Under the pieces are notes generated by a model. The model made no database searches, had not been told where the DNA came from, and worked only from the letters and a program-made list of their open reading frames with translations. From Psychrobacter sp. Cmf 22.2 (GTDB lineage Bacteria; Pseudomonadota; Gammaproteobacteria; Pseudomonadales; Moraxellaceae): DNA of 64,000 nt. Location: positions 101,579 to 165,578 of the forward strand of contig NZ_MRYA01000006.1 of assembly GCF_001921745.1 (NCBI RefSeq), written 5' to 3'. The first letter of the stretch is position 1; each line of letters starts with the position of its first letter. The position numbers and the translations under genes are program-made. Below, one piece after another: positions 37,860-47,579 of this stretch.

Positions 37860-39521
37860 CTAATCTTCATCAATCTCAAGCTTCTTCATCCGGTAGCGTA
37901 ACGAGCGAAAGGTCGTACCTAACAACTCTGCTGCTTGAGTCTTGTTCCCATCGGTCTGATTGAGCGCCTTAATGATCAAACGCTTTTCTTGCTCTTGTAA
38001 ATAGGCTTCTAGGCCTTTTTGAGGCAACTCAGCTTCAGAAATACTGACGAGTGAGGGTTGAGTGTTTATGTCGTCAACAAACTGTTCAGACTTACGGCGG
38101 TCTTGATTATAAACAGATGAAGTACTAACACTATCAGATTTAGAGGTGGACATCTGAAACGCTGAAGAATAGTGTTGAGTATGGGTACGATATGGATGCA
38201 AATTGTTTGAAAGATGTCCGCTATTATTATTTTTGACGCTTTGTTTGGGGCCATCAACTTGTAGTATCATAGGCTCGTCATCTACTGTAGATGCAGTACT
38301 GTTATCCTTATGATTTGCCGTATCTTTTGAGTCAGCAGTAACGCTATCGCTAAGTTCGGGCAATCCTAGATGGGTGTCATCTATCATGGTGGTTTCTGCT
38401 AGGGTAATTGCCCGTTCTAATATATTACGTAGTTCACGAACATTTCCTGCAAATTCATGATGCTGCAAGCGCTCACAAGCACTTTCAGTCAGCTGTGCTG
38501 GCGTATCTAGCTGCCACTCTTCAGATATCAGCGCTAAAAAGTGCTTGGCCAGCAAAGGGATATCGTCACGACGCGCATTGAGCATGGGAAGTTTGAGCTC
38601 AATAACATTGATTCTATAGTACAAATCCTGCCGAAACTCTCCGTCTTTTACCAATTGACTTAAGTCTTTGTGAGTGGCTGATAAGATACGAATATCTACA
38701 GGTATCTCTTTGGTGTCACCAATAGCCCGTACTGTTTTTTCTTGAATAGCGCGTAATAGCTTTACTTGCATAGCAAGTGGCAAGTCTGCAACTTCATCTA
38801 AAAATAACGTACCACCACTGGCTTGTTGAAACAAACCTTGCTTATCTGCCACTGCACCCGTGAAACTGCCTTTTTTATGTCCAAAAAACTCTGACTCCAT
38901 AAGCTCAGATGGAATCGCGCCGCAGTTCACTGGGACAAAACTACCATCACGGCGCGGGCTCAAATCATGAATGAGTCTGGCGACCACTTCTTTACCCGTA
39001 CCAGAAGCACCTGATAAAAATACTGGCGCTTGTGAGCGGGCAAGCTTAACGATGGTTGTTTTTAGAGTTTGCATAACAGCAGAATTGCCGATAAGACGAC
39101 TGTCTAGTAGCTGCTGCTCTGGCGTAACCTCATCAGTTTCTTGAACACCTTCGTCCTGATGAATAACTTTAAGAGCGTTTTCGACCAGTTGGCGTAGACG
39201 TGGTAACTCAAGTGGCTTATTCACAAAATCAAAAGCGCCGATTTTAAGTGCTTCGATAGCCAAATCCATACTACCGTGGGCGGTGATGACAGCAACAGGT
39301 GTATTAGAGCTACTACTAATCTGCTTGACCAGCTCCAATCCTGAGCCATCTGGTAACTGCAAATCCGTTAAGCAAAAGTCATAATGGTTACTTTCTAGAC
39401 AAGATTTTGCCTGTGATAGGCTATAAGCTACATCACTTTTGATGCCCATTTTTGTCAGCGTAATTTGCATAAGTCGGCATAAATCTACTTCATCATCGAC
39501 GACTAGCGCGATTGCTGTCAT
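37860..39521 (-). CDS. pilR: Sigma-54-dependent response regulator PilR
   Basis: A 553-residue NtrC-family activator from the ATG at 39521, which has a GAGG RBS. The receiver domain holds D53 as phosphoacceptor (residues 1-120). The AAA+ domain has Walker A GASGTGKE (171-178) and the sigma-54 contact GSFTGA (218-223). A Fis-type helix-turn-helix occupies the last 45 residues (NKTQAAELLGTTFRSLRYRM). Between AAA+ and HTH lies a Ser/Asp/Asn-rich linker of about 105 residues, so the protein is about 100 longer than Pseudomonas PilR. With PilS it should control sigma-54-dependent pilin transcription. pilA is not in the window. Confidence 0.9.
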   Translation of the reverse strand: MTAIALVVDDEVDLCRLMQITLTKMGIKSDVAYSLSQAKSCLESNHYDFCLTDLQLPDGSGLELVKQISSSSNTPVAVITAHGSMDLAIEALKIGAFDFVNKPLELPRLRQLVENALKVIHQDEGVQETDEVTPEQQLLDSRLIGNSAVMQTLKTTIVKLARSQAPVFLSGASGTGKEVVARLIHDLSPRRDGSFVPVNCGAIPSELMESEFFGHKKGSFTGAVADKQGLFQQASGGTLFLDEVADLPLAMQVKLLRAIQEKTVRAIGDTKEIPVDIRILSATHKDLSQLVKDGEFRQDLYYRINVIELKLPMLNARRDDIPLLAKHFLALISEEWQLDTPAQLTESACERLQHHEFAGNVRELRNILERAITLAETTMIDDTHLGLPELSDSVTADSKDTANHKDNSTASTVDDEPMILQVDGPKQSVKNNNSGHLSNNLHPYRTHTQHYSSAFQMSTSKSDSVSTSSVYNQDRRKSEQFVDDINTQPSLVSISEAELPQKGLEAYLQEQEKRLIIKALNQTDGNKTQAAELLGTTFRSLRYRMKKLEIDED

Positions 39522-39697
39522 ACATAACCTCATGATTGCTTAATTGATACAAATGACTAAACGAATATTTATTATAAATAAATAGAAAGCCTTTATCTGT
39601 AAGACTTTTCATCTTCGTTAACTGTACATGTGCGTTGTGTTTATTACGGATAAAAATCAATATGCTATTGGTATAAATATTACTGACATCTCCAGCT

Positions 39698-41479
39698 TTA
39701 ATATTCGTCATCCCAAACTTCTTCTGAACAAGAGCCGGTCGGTATGATCAAACGAAAACAGGTTTTTTCGTGCTCAGCGACATAAAGTAGCCTTGCATGA
39801 TTGGCTTCACTAAAGGCTTGCGACAAATAAAGCCCCAGTCCCGTACCTGCTTTATCAGTCGTAAAAAATGGATCAAATAAATGCTCTACATCAGCTGGAG
39901 CGACGCCTTCACCTTCATTCAAAACATCGATTATAACATCGTTCTGCACGCAGTATATTTCAATCTCAGCGTAAGCATACGGATGTATAAGACCGCAGTA
40001 ACGCAAACCGTTATTGATCAAGTTAATCAGTATTTGCTCTAATTGATGAGTATCAAACTGTATTACGGGATGAGAGGTATCATGCAAAAAAATATCATTG
40101 CCACGAAAGTAGTTTTCTAAAAATTGTGGCATCCAAGTCTCAAGCTCTATGGTCTGTTTATTAGAGCGCTGCTGACGTGATAGTTTTAGCACGTCTTCAA
40201 TGATGCGATTAACACGTTTGGTTTGTGCAAATATCATCTTATATAGCTCGTTATTGCCATTGGTATCCATGGCAGCTTGACTCTCGCTATTGTCTGAGTC
40301 AGTTATATCATTCATGTCTTCCATCAATAACTGACTGGCCTGTGAGATAGCAGCAAGCGGATTGCGAATCTCATGCGCAATACTGGCCGTTAGCTGTCCT
40401 AAAGAGGCCAGTTTTAGTTGTTGAGCATTGGCTTGTTCACGGCGCAAATCTTCAAACAATATGAGTTGACTACCGTCGTTTAGTGGGATCACTTGTACGC
40501 GCAGTTTGTTTGTAATAGAAGCAGTGGCTGCTTCAGGCAATTCGTAAACAAAGTTTCTTGATTGATTAGTAGGGACAGATAGGCAACTATTGAGTAGGGC
40601 TCTATGTTGATGAGCCAAGGCCTGTTGAAAGGCATACAACGGATTATGATGGTTTTTAAAACTACGCTGCTGCTGCCTAATAGTCGGTTTGGCATCACCA
40701 TAACTAGAAGATACTTCTGTGAACGGCGATGTTTGGGTCTCAGGAATACCTAATAGCTGGTAAGTTGCATGATTGGCCAATACAATATGCTGCTTATCAA
40801 TCACCATAACGCCATTGAGCATTTGACTAATAACTTCTTGGTTAATCGTATTGAGACGCTCTACCTCCTCTGCTTGGCGCGTTATAAATCTTTCGACGTG
40901 CACCAAACGCTGAGATATTGACCAACTCAAAAAACCAACCGCCAAAAAGCTGGCTGACATTAGTAGGGCATCTCCTAAGTTGGTGAGACTCATACTATTG
41001 GCAATCGCATGAAAAAACTGCTGATAAATAACAAATAAAATCGCCAGTAATGTAATGACGAGAGCTTGTGAGCTACGCAGCAACATAAAACTTGCTGCTA
41101 CAACAACCATATATAGCATCGTCAATTGTAAGTCTGGCGCACCGTTGGTGTATAACAATAAACTTAATACAATGACATCAATGCCCAAACCAAACACTAA
41201 CTGGCGTTGTAATTGCTTGGTAGCAACTAAGAATAAACTGAGCAAAATCAGACTAAGAATGACGTAAAACCCAAGAGCGGTTTGTTGCAATAAGCTTGGT
41301 AATAATAAATTGGTGTCAGCTTTAATATTGGCGTATGCCATCAGTAATAAAAATGCACTAACCACCAAACGATAACCATTATAGATTATCCCAAGCTTAC
41401 GTAACTGTGAGACAGGTAGGGTGTTATCCTGCTTTAGAGACTGCAGTATGGCGTTAAAGGTTTTAAAAGCAGGTTTCAT
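39698..41479 (-). CDS. pilS: Sensor histidine kinase PilS
   Basis: A 593-residue membrane kinase. Six hydrophobic helices occupy residues about 35-190. A PAS-like domain follows (VISQMLNGVMVIDKQHIVLAN...; residues 215-345) with a polar insertion, then the dimerisation box TASIAHEIRNPLAAIS with phosphorylated H369, and the ATPase domain with N box (ILINLINNGLRYC) and GTGLGLYLSQAF. The pairing with pilR 176 bases downstream and the topology match PilS of Pseudomonas and Acinetobacter type IV pilus regulation. The ligand is unknown. Confidence 0.9.
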   Translation of the reverse strand: MKPAFKTFNAILQSLKQDNTLPVSQLRKLGIIYNGYRLVVSAFLLLMAYANIKADTNLLLPSLLQQTALGFYVILSLILLSLFLVATKQLQRQLVFGLGIDVIVLSLLLYTNGAPDLQLTMLYMVVVAASFMLLRSSQALVITLLAILFVIYQQFFHAIANSMSLTNLGDALLMSASFLAVGFLSWSISQRLVHVERFITRQAEEVERLNTINQEVISQMLNGVMVIDKQHIVLANHATYQLLGIPETQTSPFTEVSSSYGDAKPTIRQQQRSFKNHHNPLYAFQQALAHQHRALLNSCLSVPTNQSRNFVYELPEAATASITNKLRVQVIPLNDGSQLILFEDLRREQANAQQLKLASLGQLTASIAHEIRNPLAAISQASQLLMEDMNDITDSDNSESQAAMDTNGNNELYKMIFAQTKRVNRIIEDVLKLSRQQRSNKQTIELETWMPQFLENYFRGNDIFLHDTSHPVIQFDTHQLEQILINLINNGLRYCGLIHPYAYAEIEIYCVQNDVIIDVLNEGEGVAPADVEHLFDPFFTTDKAGTGLGLYLSQAFSEANHARLLYVAEHEKTCFRLIIPTGSCSEEVWDDEY

Positions 41480-41542
41480 AAAATAACCGAAGGGGAGGAG
41501 TAAAGATCAATAGACCAGTTAAAATTACACATGGCTTTGGCA

Positions 41543-42178
41543 TTAAGGCTGAATCAGCCCATGGCGAATGGCTAGATGAGTCAATTTAACATCACTATCT
41601 ACGCCAACTTTTTCATAAATACGGTAGCGATAGGTATTAATGGTCTTTACACTTACAAATAATTGGTCTGCAATTTGTTGGGGACTTTGACAGTTAACAA
41701 CCATCATAGCGACCTGTTTTTCGCGATCACTTAGTAAGTCAAAAGGCGAGGAGGCCTTATCCGATAACAATACTTCTGCTAGCTGCTCGGCAACGTCATG
41801 GCTAAAATAACGTCCGCCTTGGTATATTTTTTTGATGCCGCGTATCATCTCATCAAGCGGTGTACCCTTAGTGATATAACCATTAACCCCAGCTTTAAGG
41901 AGCATCGATGGGTAAGGCTGCGCTGACATACTACTTACTGCTAGTATTTTTATCCCCATGTCTAATTGCACTAGACGCTTTGTCGCTTCAAGTCCTCCAA
42001 TGTTTGGCATATTGACATCTAATAGAACCACATCTGGACTAAGCTGCTTAGCAAGTTTTAATGCCATGTCACCACTATCAGCTTCACCCACTACTTCAAT
42101 ATCTGCACTGTCAGATAACATTCGACTGATACCCATCCGTACCAAATCATGATCATCTACTACTAATACTCGAATCAT
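41543..42178 (-). CDS. gacA: GacA/UvrY-type response regulator
   Basis: A 211-residue response regulator, FixJ/NarL class. The receiver domain starts MIRVLVVDDHDLVRMGISRML and has phosphoacceptor D54 in VVLLDVNMP; the LuxR-type helix-turn-helix occupies the last 60 residues (LSDREKQVAMMVV; VSVKTINTYRYRIYEKVGV). The TVNTYRYRIFEK-like segment is characteristic of GacA. It should be phosphorylated by a GacS/BarA hybrid kinase elsewhere and activate small RNAs that titrate CsrA/RsmA. It is 63 bases downstream of pilS in reading order but in the direction gacA then pilS, so co-transcription of gacA-pilS-pilR is possible. Confidence 0.88.
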   Translation of the reverse strand: MIRVLVVDDHDLVRMGISRMLSDSADIEVVGEADSGDMALKLAKQLSPDVVLLDVNMPNIGGLEATKRLVQLDMGIKILAVSSMSAQPYPSMLLKAGVNGYITKGTPLDEMIRGIKKIYQGGRYFSHDVAEQLAEVLLSDKASSPFDLLSDREKQVAMMVVNCQSPQQIADQLFVSVKTINTYRYRIYEKVGVDSDVKLTHLAIRHGLIQP

Positions 42179-42686
42179 AGTTATACTCTTTACTAGTTTT
42201 ACTATTTGATAGTTTAATACGCATTGAGATAGCCAACTACTGATGAGAACTGGCTATGAGATAAATATGTTATTTAATAGTGACTTATCCTATATAGTTT
42301 AGTACAAGTATTTTATTTTACATCGATGTTGCTATTTATAATAATCTTGTTTTATAGTGACTTATACAAAATTGCTTGTTTCACAATGACAATACTTACT
42401 AATAACAATGTAGAAAACCCTCTATTTAAAGCAGAGATGAACTATAACAAATATTTCTTGAGTGTTGAGTACTATTACTTAAACTTAAAGCAATTGTAAT
42501 AATCTTTATATATATACAAAAAAATCTTATGAAGTCAGCTTGATACGTTAAACTTATGTACAAACCATGATACACTAAAAGTACAAAAACTCTATACGAG
42601 TGTCTACAAACACCATCAAAAACGCTACGTTAATCAGTTGTGCATACTAATATGCAATTGATGTAAGACCAATAGCAGGGGGAAGA
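42179..42686. other. AT-rich divergent spacer, gacA / pbpG
   Basis: About 508 bases, very AT-rich, without a credible gene. It must carry the promoters for gacA (minus) and the PBP7-like gene (plus). I see no hairpin, tRNA or clear -10/-35 pair that I would defend. Confidence 0.5.
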
Positions 42687-43760
42687 ATGAAACATTTACC
42701 ATTAACCAAACAGCAACTGGTTGCTGCCATGATTTCATTAAGCTTAGGCAGTGCAGCACAAGCGGCGCTAAGTATTAATGGTAGCCCTGCTGAGTCTAGT
42801 GCACGTGTCAGTTGGGGCGGCGCTGATAGCTTATCAGAAGCACGCAACATTATGTATAGCTCTAAAAGTGCTTCTACGCCTATCAAAAAAATCGATAATG
42901 GTTATGGTACTACTAGTATTACTAACTCTAACAGCTATGGTAGTAGCAGCAACCGATATAACACTACTTACCGTGGTAGTTTTGGTAGCAGTAGCATGAT
43001 TCCGATCAGCACTGATTCACGTAGTGTGGCAGTTATCGATGCTGAAACTGGTGAATCTATTTATGAAAAAGATGCAGATATTGCTCGTCCTATGGCCAGT
43101 ATTACTAAGGTAATGACGGCAATGGTTGTGCTAGATGCTGGTCTTGATATGCGTGAAGAAATTACGCTTGATCCAGAGGATTTTGTAGGTCCTAAACGTG
43201 CAAGCTCGCGCTTAAAGTCAGGCGATCGTATGAATCGTGCTGAACTATTACTTATGTCTTTGATGAAATCAGAAAATCCTGCTGCAAAAAGCTTAGCGCG
43301 CAATTATCCAGGTGGTTATAACGCTTTTATACGTGCAATGAATCGTAAAGCTCAAGAGTTAGGAATGACAACAGCATTCTTCGGTGATCCAACAGGGCTT
43401 GATAAGCGCAATGTTGCCTCGTCAAATGATTTGGTAAAAATGGTACGTGCGGCGGGTAATTATGATGTTATTCGTCGTTTTTCTACCACCAAAAGCTATG
43501 ACTTCTTTGTGGCCAATTACTCAAGTGGCAACCGTACTTATAAAGCCAATAATACCAGCAGCCTTGTCCGTTCAGGTAATTATCCAATTGGTATTTCTAA
43601 AACAGGCTTCATTAATGAAGCGGGTCGTTGCGTGGTCATGGAAACCCGTGTCAACAACCGCCCTGCTATCATTGTGATTCTAGGCGCTAATAGTTCAGCG
43701 ACTCGCTGGGGCGATGCTAAAAATATCTTAACCAGTTTAGCCACGCGTCAGACAGTATAA
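42687..43760 (+). CDS. pbpG: D-Ala-D-Ala endopeptidase, PBP7 type
   Basis: A 357-residue low-molecular-weight penicillin-binding protein (peptidase S11). A Sec signal peptide ends at AAQA (residue 26). A Ser/Asn-rich region of about 75 residues follows, then the peptidase domain with S138-x-x-K141 (MASITKVM), S195-E-N and K305-T-G (SKTGFINEAG). It would cut D-Ala-DAP cross-links in the periplasm like PBP7. DacB-like or DacA-like function cannot be excluded, but the SEN and KTGF motifs and size fit PbpG. A GGGGGAAGA RBS precedes the ATG and a terminator follows. Confidence 0.88.
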   Translation: MKHLPLTKQQLVAAMISLSLGSAAQAALSINGSPAESSARVSWGGADSLSEARNIMYSSKSASTPIKKIDNGYGTTSITNSNSYGSSSNRYNTTYRGSFGSSSMIPISTDSRSVAVIDAETGESIYEKDADIARPMASITKVMTAMVVLDAGLDMREEITLDPEDFVGPKRASSRLKSGDRMNRAELLLMSLMKSENPAAKSLARNYPGGYNAFIRAMNRKAQELGMTTAFFGDPTGLDKRNVASSNDLVKMVRAAGNYDVIRRFSTTKSYDFFVANYSSGNRTYKANNTSSLVRSGNYPIGISKTGFINEAGRCVVMETRVNNRPAIIVILGANSSATRWGDAKNILTSLATRQTV

Positions 43761-43804
43761 AGTGCTGATATAAACGGTTATAAAGCTTGTAGTTTGTAGA
43801 CAAT

Positions 43805-43838
43805 AAAGGGCTGTTATCTAAGATAACGGTCTTTTTTT
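43805..43838 (+). terminator. Rho-independent terminator of the PBP7-like gene
   Basis: GTTATC and GATAAC flanked by partly paired GGGC/GGTC and A/T runs, then seven T, 45 bases after the stop. Confidence 0.7.
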
Positions 43839-43864
43839 GTATTCATTGAACCTAAGGATAAGTG

Positions 43865-44554
43865 ATGACTAAAATATCAACTCCAAACAAACCAAAAAAT
43901 ACACCAAAAACAGGACCTATGCTGTATCTGCTGACTAATGATGATGAGTTCGATCTGCTTTATGCCAAATTAACGGTGGCTCTGGCGACAGGTACGATAG
44001 GGTTGTTACAAATCAGAAGAAAGCAGGTGTTAGCGCAGCCAAATGGTCAAGAGAAGCTGTATGCTGAAGCGGTAAAAATAGTCGCTTTAGCTGAGCGTTA
44101 CAAAGTGCCAGTCATTATAAACGATGATCTTGCGTTGGCAGCCAAGCTTGGCGTAGGGGTGCATCTTGGACAACAAGATGGTGCTATTAGCGAAGCTAGA
44201 CAACAACTAAAAACCAATCAAATCATTGGTCGCACTTGTCATGGAGATGTAACACTCATTAAAAAAGCCATATATTCAGGCGTAACTTATATTGCTATGG
44301 GTGCTATATTTGCCTCATCGACTAAACCTAAAGCCGATACCATTACTCGACAACAACTTATCGATGGTTGCCAACAAGCTGCTGACAATAAAACTGACGT
44401 TTGTATCATTGGGGGACTAACGGCTGAAAACATTCATCAATTAAAAGGACTGCCTATTGCCTATGTTGCCGTCGTTGGTGATATTATGGATCTGCCTATA
44501 CAGTCGATAGAGGAGCGTTGTCAAAAGTGGCAACAGGCACTTACCAACTGGTAA
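43865..44554 (+). CDS. thiE: Thiamine-phosphate synthase
   Basis: ThiE, 229 residues from the ATG at 43865 (AAGGATAAG before it; a GTG one codon earlier is possible). It couples HMP-pyrophosphate and thiazole phosphate in a TIM barrel. Blocks are YLLTNDDEFD (usually YLIT), LLQIRRKQV, VIINDDLALAAKLGVGVHLGQQD, IIGRTCH (usually S instead of T), YIAMGAIFASSTKP and the phosphate-binding CIIGGLTAENI. The usual R-x-K pair is RRKQ. No TPP riboswitch is visible before it, and other thi genes are not nearby. Confidence 0.9.
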   Translation: MTKISTPNKPKNTPKTGPMLYLLTNDDEFDLLYAKLTVALATGTIGLLQIRRKQVLAQPNGQEKLYAEAVKIVALAERYKVPVIINDDLALAAKLGVGVHLGQQDGAISEARQQLKTNQIIGRTCHGDVTLIKKAIYSGVTYIAMGAIFASSTKPKADTITRQQLIDGCQQAADNKTDVCIIGGLTAENIHQLKGLPIAYVAVVGDIMDLPIQSIEERCQKWQQALTNW

Positions 44555-44594
44555 ATACCTGTCTAAAAGTTCAATAAGGCGTTATACAAAAAGC

Positions 44595-44924
44595 CTATTC
44601 AGCATGCTTCATACATAATGTCGCATATGGTAATGCTTCTAAGCGTTTTTCTTCTATTGGTTCACCGCACACTTCGCATTCACCATAAGTACCGTTTTCG
44701 ATACGGCTTAATGCGTTTTCGACATAAATAAGACTTTGCCTTGCTTCACTCAATAAATTTTTTCGCATGTCGTTTTGTCGGTACGATATGGCTTGATCTT
44801 CCCAATGCTCGTTCAAACTGTCTTGTGGATGTTGAATATGATCTTCGATTTTATCGATCCGAGTTTCATACTCTTCTTTTAATTTTAGTAATTCTTGTTT
44901 GGCAGCGTCAAAATCAATGCTCAT
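44595..44924 (-). CDS. Small DksA/TraR-family zinc-finger protein
   Basis: A 109-residue DksA-like protein from the ATG at 44924, spaced correctly after GGAG; an ATG four codons earlier overlaps that RBS. A coiled-coil of two helices (AAKQELLKLKEEYETRIDKI; ARQSLIYVENALSRIENGTY) is followed by a zinc finger CEVCGEPIEEKRLEAL...LCMKHAE. The fourth ligand is His rather than Cys (C-x2-C ... C-x2-H). It is shorter than DksA (151 residues) and lacks the long N-terminal helix. DksA proteins bind the RNA polymerase secondary channel; whether this one does is not certain. Confidence 0.85.
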   Translation of the reverse strand: MSIDFDAAKQELLKLKEEYETRIDKIEDHIQHPQDSLNEHWEDQAISYRQNDMRKNLLSEARQSLIYVENALSRIENGTYGECEVCGEPIEEKRLEALPYATLCMKHAE

Positions 44925-45307
44925 TATATTCTCCAAATGGGTTATTGTTATTTTCTATTTTATAAAGCTATTATCTATAAAACTATTACCTATAAAAAGA
45001 GGACGGTAAAGTTTTCTGTAAATAGATAGTCTCCTATATTAAGTTGATCGATGAATCAGTGCCACCACGAAATGTTACTAACTCTTCAAGACATCTTGTG
45101 ATTATGACTACTGATTGCATATATATTCTCAATAATGAATATTAAATGTTTGTAGTGGTGAATTTTTGTGAAGAATTTACGGTTAAGCTTGTTTTTTGCC
45201 TAGAATGAATGCGCTCTATTGTATAAACTACGGCTCATACAGTAATAGCAGTTAAATTAATTTGTTAAAACGGTAGATAAAATAATCAATGTAGCCTAGG
45301 AGCGATA
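44925..45307. other. Divergent spacer between the DksA-like gene and pgk
   Basis: About 380 bases, AT-rich, no gene seen. It should hold the promoters of both genes; TAGAATGAATGCG... and TATAAACTACGG near 45200-45230 are possible -10 regions for pgk, but no strong -35 pairs with them. Confidence 0.45.
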
Positions 45308-46525
45308 ATGAATTTTTTACGTATGAGTGAGCTGACCTTAACAGATAAAGTAGTGTTGATCCGAGAAGATCTTAATGTACCTATTAAAGATGGCAAAGTA
45401 GCGAGCGATGCACGTTTGCAGGCCAGCTTACCAACTATCAAGATGGCGTTAGATAAGGGAGCATCTGTCATTGTATGTTCACATCTAGGTCGTCCAACAG
45501 AAGGCGCTCCTGAATCGAAATACTCTCTTGCGCCAGTCGCTGAGTATTTAACGGCCAATCTAGCAGGACAAATAAAGCAGCCAGTGACGCTTAGCAATGA
45601 CTACCTTAATCAAGGCGTAGATATTACAGCTGGTGAAGTGGTTTTATTAGAAAATGTCCGTTTTAATAAAGGCGAAAAAAACAATGAGACTACGCTGGCA
45701 GAAGCTTATGCCAGTTTATGTGACATATTTGTGATGGATGCATTTGGCACGGCTCATCGGGCGCAAGCTTCTACTGAAGGTGTGACTCAAGCCATGCGTC
45801 AAGCTAATAAGACGGTATGTGCCGGTCCATTACTCGCAGCTGAGCTAGATGCATTAAGTTTAGCGCTTGAGACCCCAGCCCAGCCTATGTTAGCCATTGT
45901 TGGTGGCTCTAAAGTATCTACCAAGCTTGAAGTTCTTCATAGCTTGGCTGATATTTGTGACCAGATTATTGTTGGCGGCGGTATAGCAAATACTTTTTTG
46001 GCAGCGCAAGGCCACAGCGTAGGTGCATCGCTATATGAAGCAGACTTAGTCGATACAGCTCATCAAATCATGACTAAGACTGATATCTTACTGCCTGAAT
46101 TTGTGATTGTTGCTGATAAAAACGACATTAATTTTGATGATTTTATAGGCTCATTACAGCAAGCAAAAGCCACTGTTAAAGCGGTGAGTGATATCGGTGC
46201 CGACGATATGATATTAGATATTGCGCCGCAAAGTGCTAAGCAGCTGGCTGATGCCATTATCAACGCCAAAACTATTTTATGGAATGGTCCGGTTGGTGTG
46301 TTTGAAGTAGACGCTTTTGGTGCTGGTACTGAGATTTTAGCGCGAGCAGTACAAGACAGTGATGGGTTTTCGATAGCGGGTGGGGGTGATACTCTGGCAG
46401 CCATTGATAAATATCAGGTAGCGGATGGGGTAAGCTATATGTCGACAGGCGGCGGTGCGTTTTTAGAGTTTGTTGAGGGTAAAGTTTTACCTGCCGTAGC
46501 TGCCTTACAAATTGCAGAAAAATAA
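45308..46525 (+). CDS. pgk: Phosphoglycerate kinase
   Basis: Pgk, 405 residues, transfers phosphate between 1,3-bisphosphoglycerate and ADP. Family blocks are [16 protein letters not shown] (substrate loop), [80 protein letters not shown] and the GGGDTLAAI nucleotide loop. The ATG follows AGGAGCGATA. It stands upstream of a small lipoprotein and a class II aldolase in the same direction. Confidence 0.98.
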   Translation: MNFLRMSELTLTDKVVLIREDLNVPIKDGKVASDARLQASLPTIKMALDKGASVIVCSHLGRPTEGAPESKYSLAPVAEYLTANLAGQIKQPVTLSNDYLNQGVDITAGEVVLLENVRFNKGEKNNETTLAEAYASLCDIFVMDAFGTAHRAQASTEGVTQAMRQANKTVCAGPLLAAELDALSLALETPAQPMLAIVGGSKVSTKLEVLHSLADICDQIIVGGGIANTFLAAQGHSVGASLYEADLVDTAHQIMTKTDILLPEFVIVADKNDINFDDFIGSLQQAKATVKAVSDIGADDMILDIAPQSAKQLADAIINAKTILWNGPVGVFEVDAFGAGTEILARAVQDSDGFSIAGGGDTLAAIDKYQVADGVSYMSTGGGAFLEFVEGKVLPAVAALQIAEK

Positions 46526-46849
46526 TTGTTTAAGACAGACGGCCCTAAAACAAGTATAAAAGGTAACAGTATTATTGCTATATAATTACCAAATATTAAT
46601 ATAAGTCACGCTGGTAGTAACACTACATGTACAAATAGGATTTAACATTTAAGGTAGTCTATATGGATATTATCAACTATCAACATGCTTTAACGATAAT
46701 AATAAGTATGTGAAGTTGATAATTGAGGATTATTATTAAGCAGTTATTATTTGTTAATATACTGAAAATTATTATTGCATGTGTTATTTGCTACCTATAA
46801 AATAGCGCCACCATGTATTTTGACATGCATTATTTATGAGGGGTTTATT
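46526..46849. other. Spacer between pgk and the Ala/Glu-rich lipoprotein gene
   Basis: About 324 AT-rich bases. No terminator hairpin with a T tract is obvious after pgk, and I see no gene. A weak GGTAA...TTACC dyad lies near 46560-46590. Confidence 0.45.
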
Positions 46850-47236
46850 ATGTTAAAACGTCATTTGTTACTTGCTAGTGTTCTTGCTGGTACGTTTGCA
46901 GTCACTGCGTGTAGCCAACAAACTGAAGAGCAAACAGAAGCTGCGGTTGAATCTGCTGGTGATGACATCGCTGTTAATGCAGAAGAAGCTACTAATGAGA
47001 CTGAAGCTGCTGCCCAAGAAGCTGAAGTAGCCGCTCAAGAAGCTGGTACAGAAGTCGCTGAGGGTGCTGAAACAGCTGGTGCTGCTGCTACCAATGCACT
47101 AGAAAACACTGGTGATGCTATCGCTGAAGGCACAAACGAAGTCGTTGAAGGTACTGCTGCAGCAGTATCTGAAGGTGCTGACGCTGTCGCTGATGGCGCA
47201 AACGAAGTTGAAGTTGAAGCTGAGCAACAATACTAA
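46850..47236 (+). CDS. Ala/Glu-rich small lipoprotein
   Basis: A 128-residue protein from the ATG at 46850 (GAGGGG RBS); the frame extends 25 codons upstream without an RBS. The signal peptide ends in the lipobox VTAC with the Cys at residue 21 (then SQQTEEQ). The mature part is almost only Ala, Glu, Gly, Thr, Val, Asn and Asp, with repeated E-G-x units (AEGTNEVVEGTAAAVSEGAD). It probably forms an acidic, extended or helical coat protein. I do not recognise a family. Entericidin-like and LEA-like proteins are possible comparisons. A terminator follows. Confidence 0.8.
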   Translation: MLKRHLLLASVLAGTFAVTACSQQTEEQTEAAVESAGDDIAVNAEEATNETEAAAQEAEVAAQEAGTEVAEGAETAGAAATNALENTGDAIAEGTNEVVEGTAAAVSEGADAVADGANEVEVEAEQQY

Positions 47237-47333
47237 GCAAGTAGATAGTCAGTTTATTGATTACTGAGAGATGAATTACTGAGTTATAATTAATAGACGG
47301 ATACTTGTTCTATAAGCCCTAAAAAACTTAAAT

Positions 47334-47361
47334 AAGCCTTGATTGTAATCAGGGCTTTTTT
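47334..47361 (+). terminator. Rho-independent terminator after the Ala/Glu-rich lipoprotein
   Basis: AAGCCTTGATT and AATCAGGGCTT pair (one wobble) around TG and end in a T run, about 97 bases after the stop. Confidence 0.8.
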
Positions 47362-47490
47362 GTGTCTGCTATTTGACATAAGCTACGCAAGCTAGATTGA
47401 CGTAGATGCCAGTGACTTATGAAATGTTACTTGGAAAACTGGCTAGATAAATAAATACTGATGCAACTGCTACGAGGCAGAGGGAATTTT

Positions 47491-47513
47491 TGCTATAATC
47501 ACCCCGCTATAAT
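47491..47513 (+). promoter_or_regulatory. Extended -10 promoter region of the aldolase gene
   Basis: TGCTATAAT (47491-47499) is an extended -10 element, and a second TATAAT sits at 47508-47513. No strong -35 precedes either, which fits extended -10 promoters. The aldolase mRNA would have a leader of about 190 nt. Confidence 0.5.
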
Positions 47514-47529
47514 TTGGGTAGGTAAACCC

Positions 47530-47579
47530 AGTGGTTATTCTTTATGGCTACAGTTTGCGTTTAGCAACGAGTAACCACT
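47530..47579 (+). repeat. Inverted repeat in the aldolase leader
   Basis: AGTGGTTA (47530-47537) and TAACCACT (47572-47579) enclose 34 bases that can fold further (GGCTACAG / TTTAGC). It lies between the promoter region and the ATG, so the mRNA leader can form a hairpin. The function is unknown. Confidence 0.4.

Noticed and set aside
43761..43864. TPP riboswitch before thiE
   Set aside because: The short leader contains only a terminator of the previous gene; no THI-box-type conserved segments are seen.
43862..43867. GTG at 43862 as the thiE start
   Set aside because: It is one codon before an ATG that is better spaced from AAGGA.
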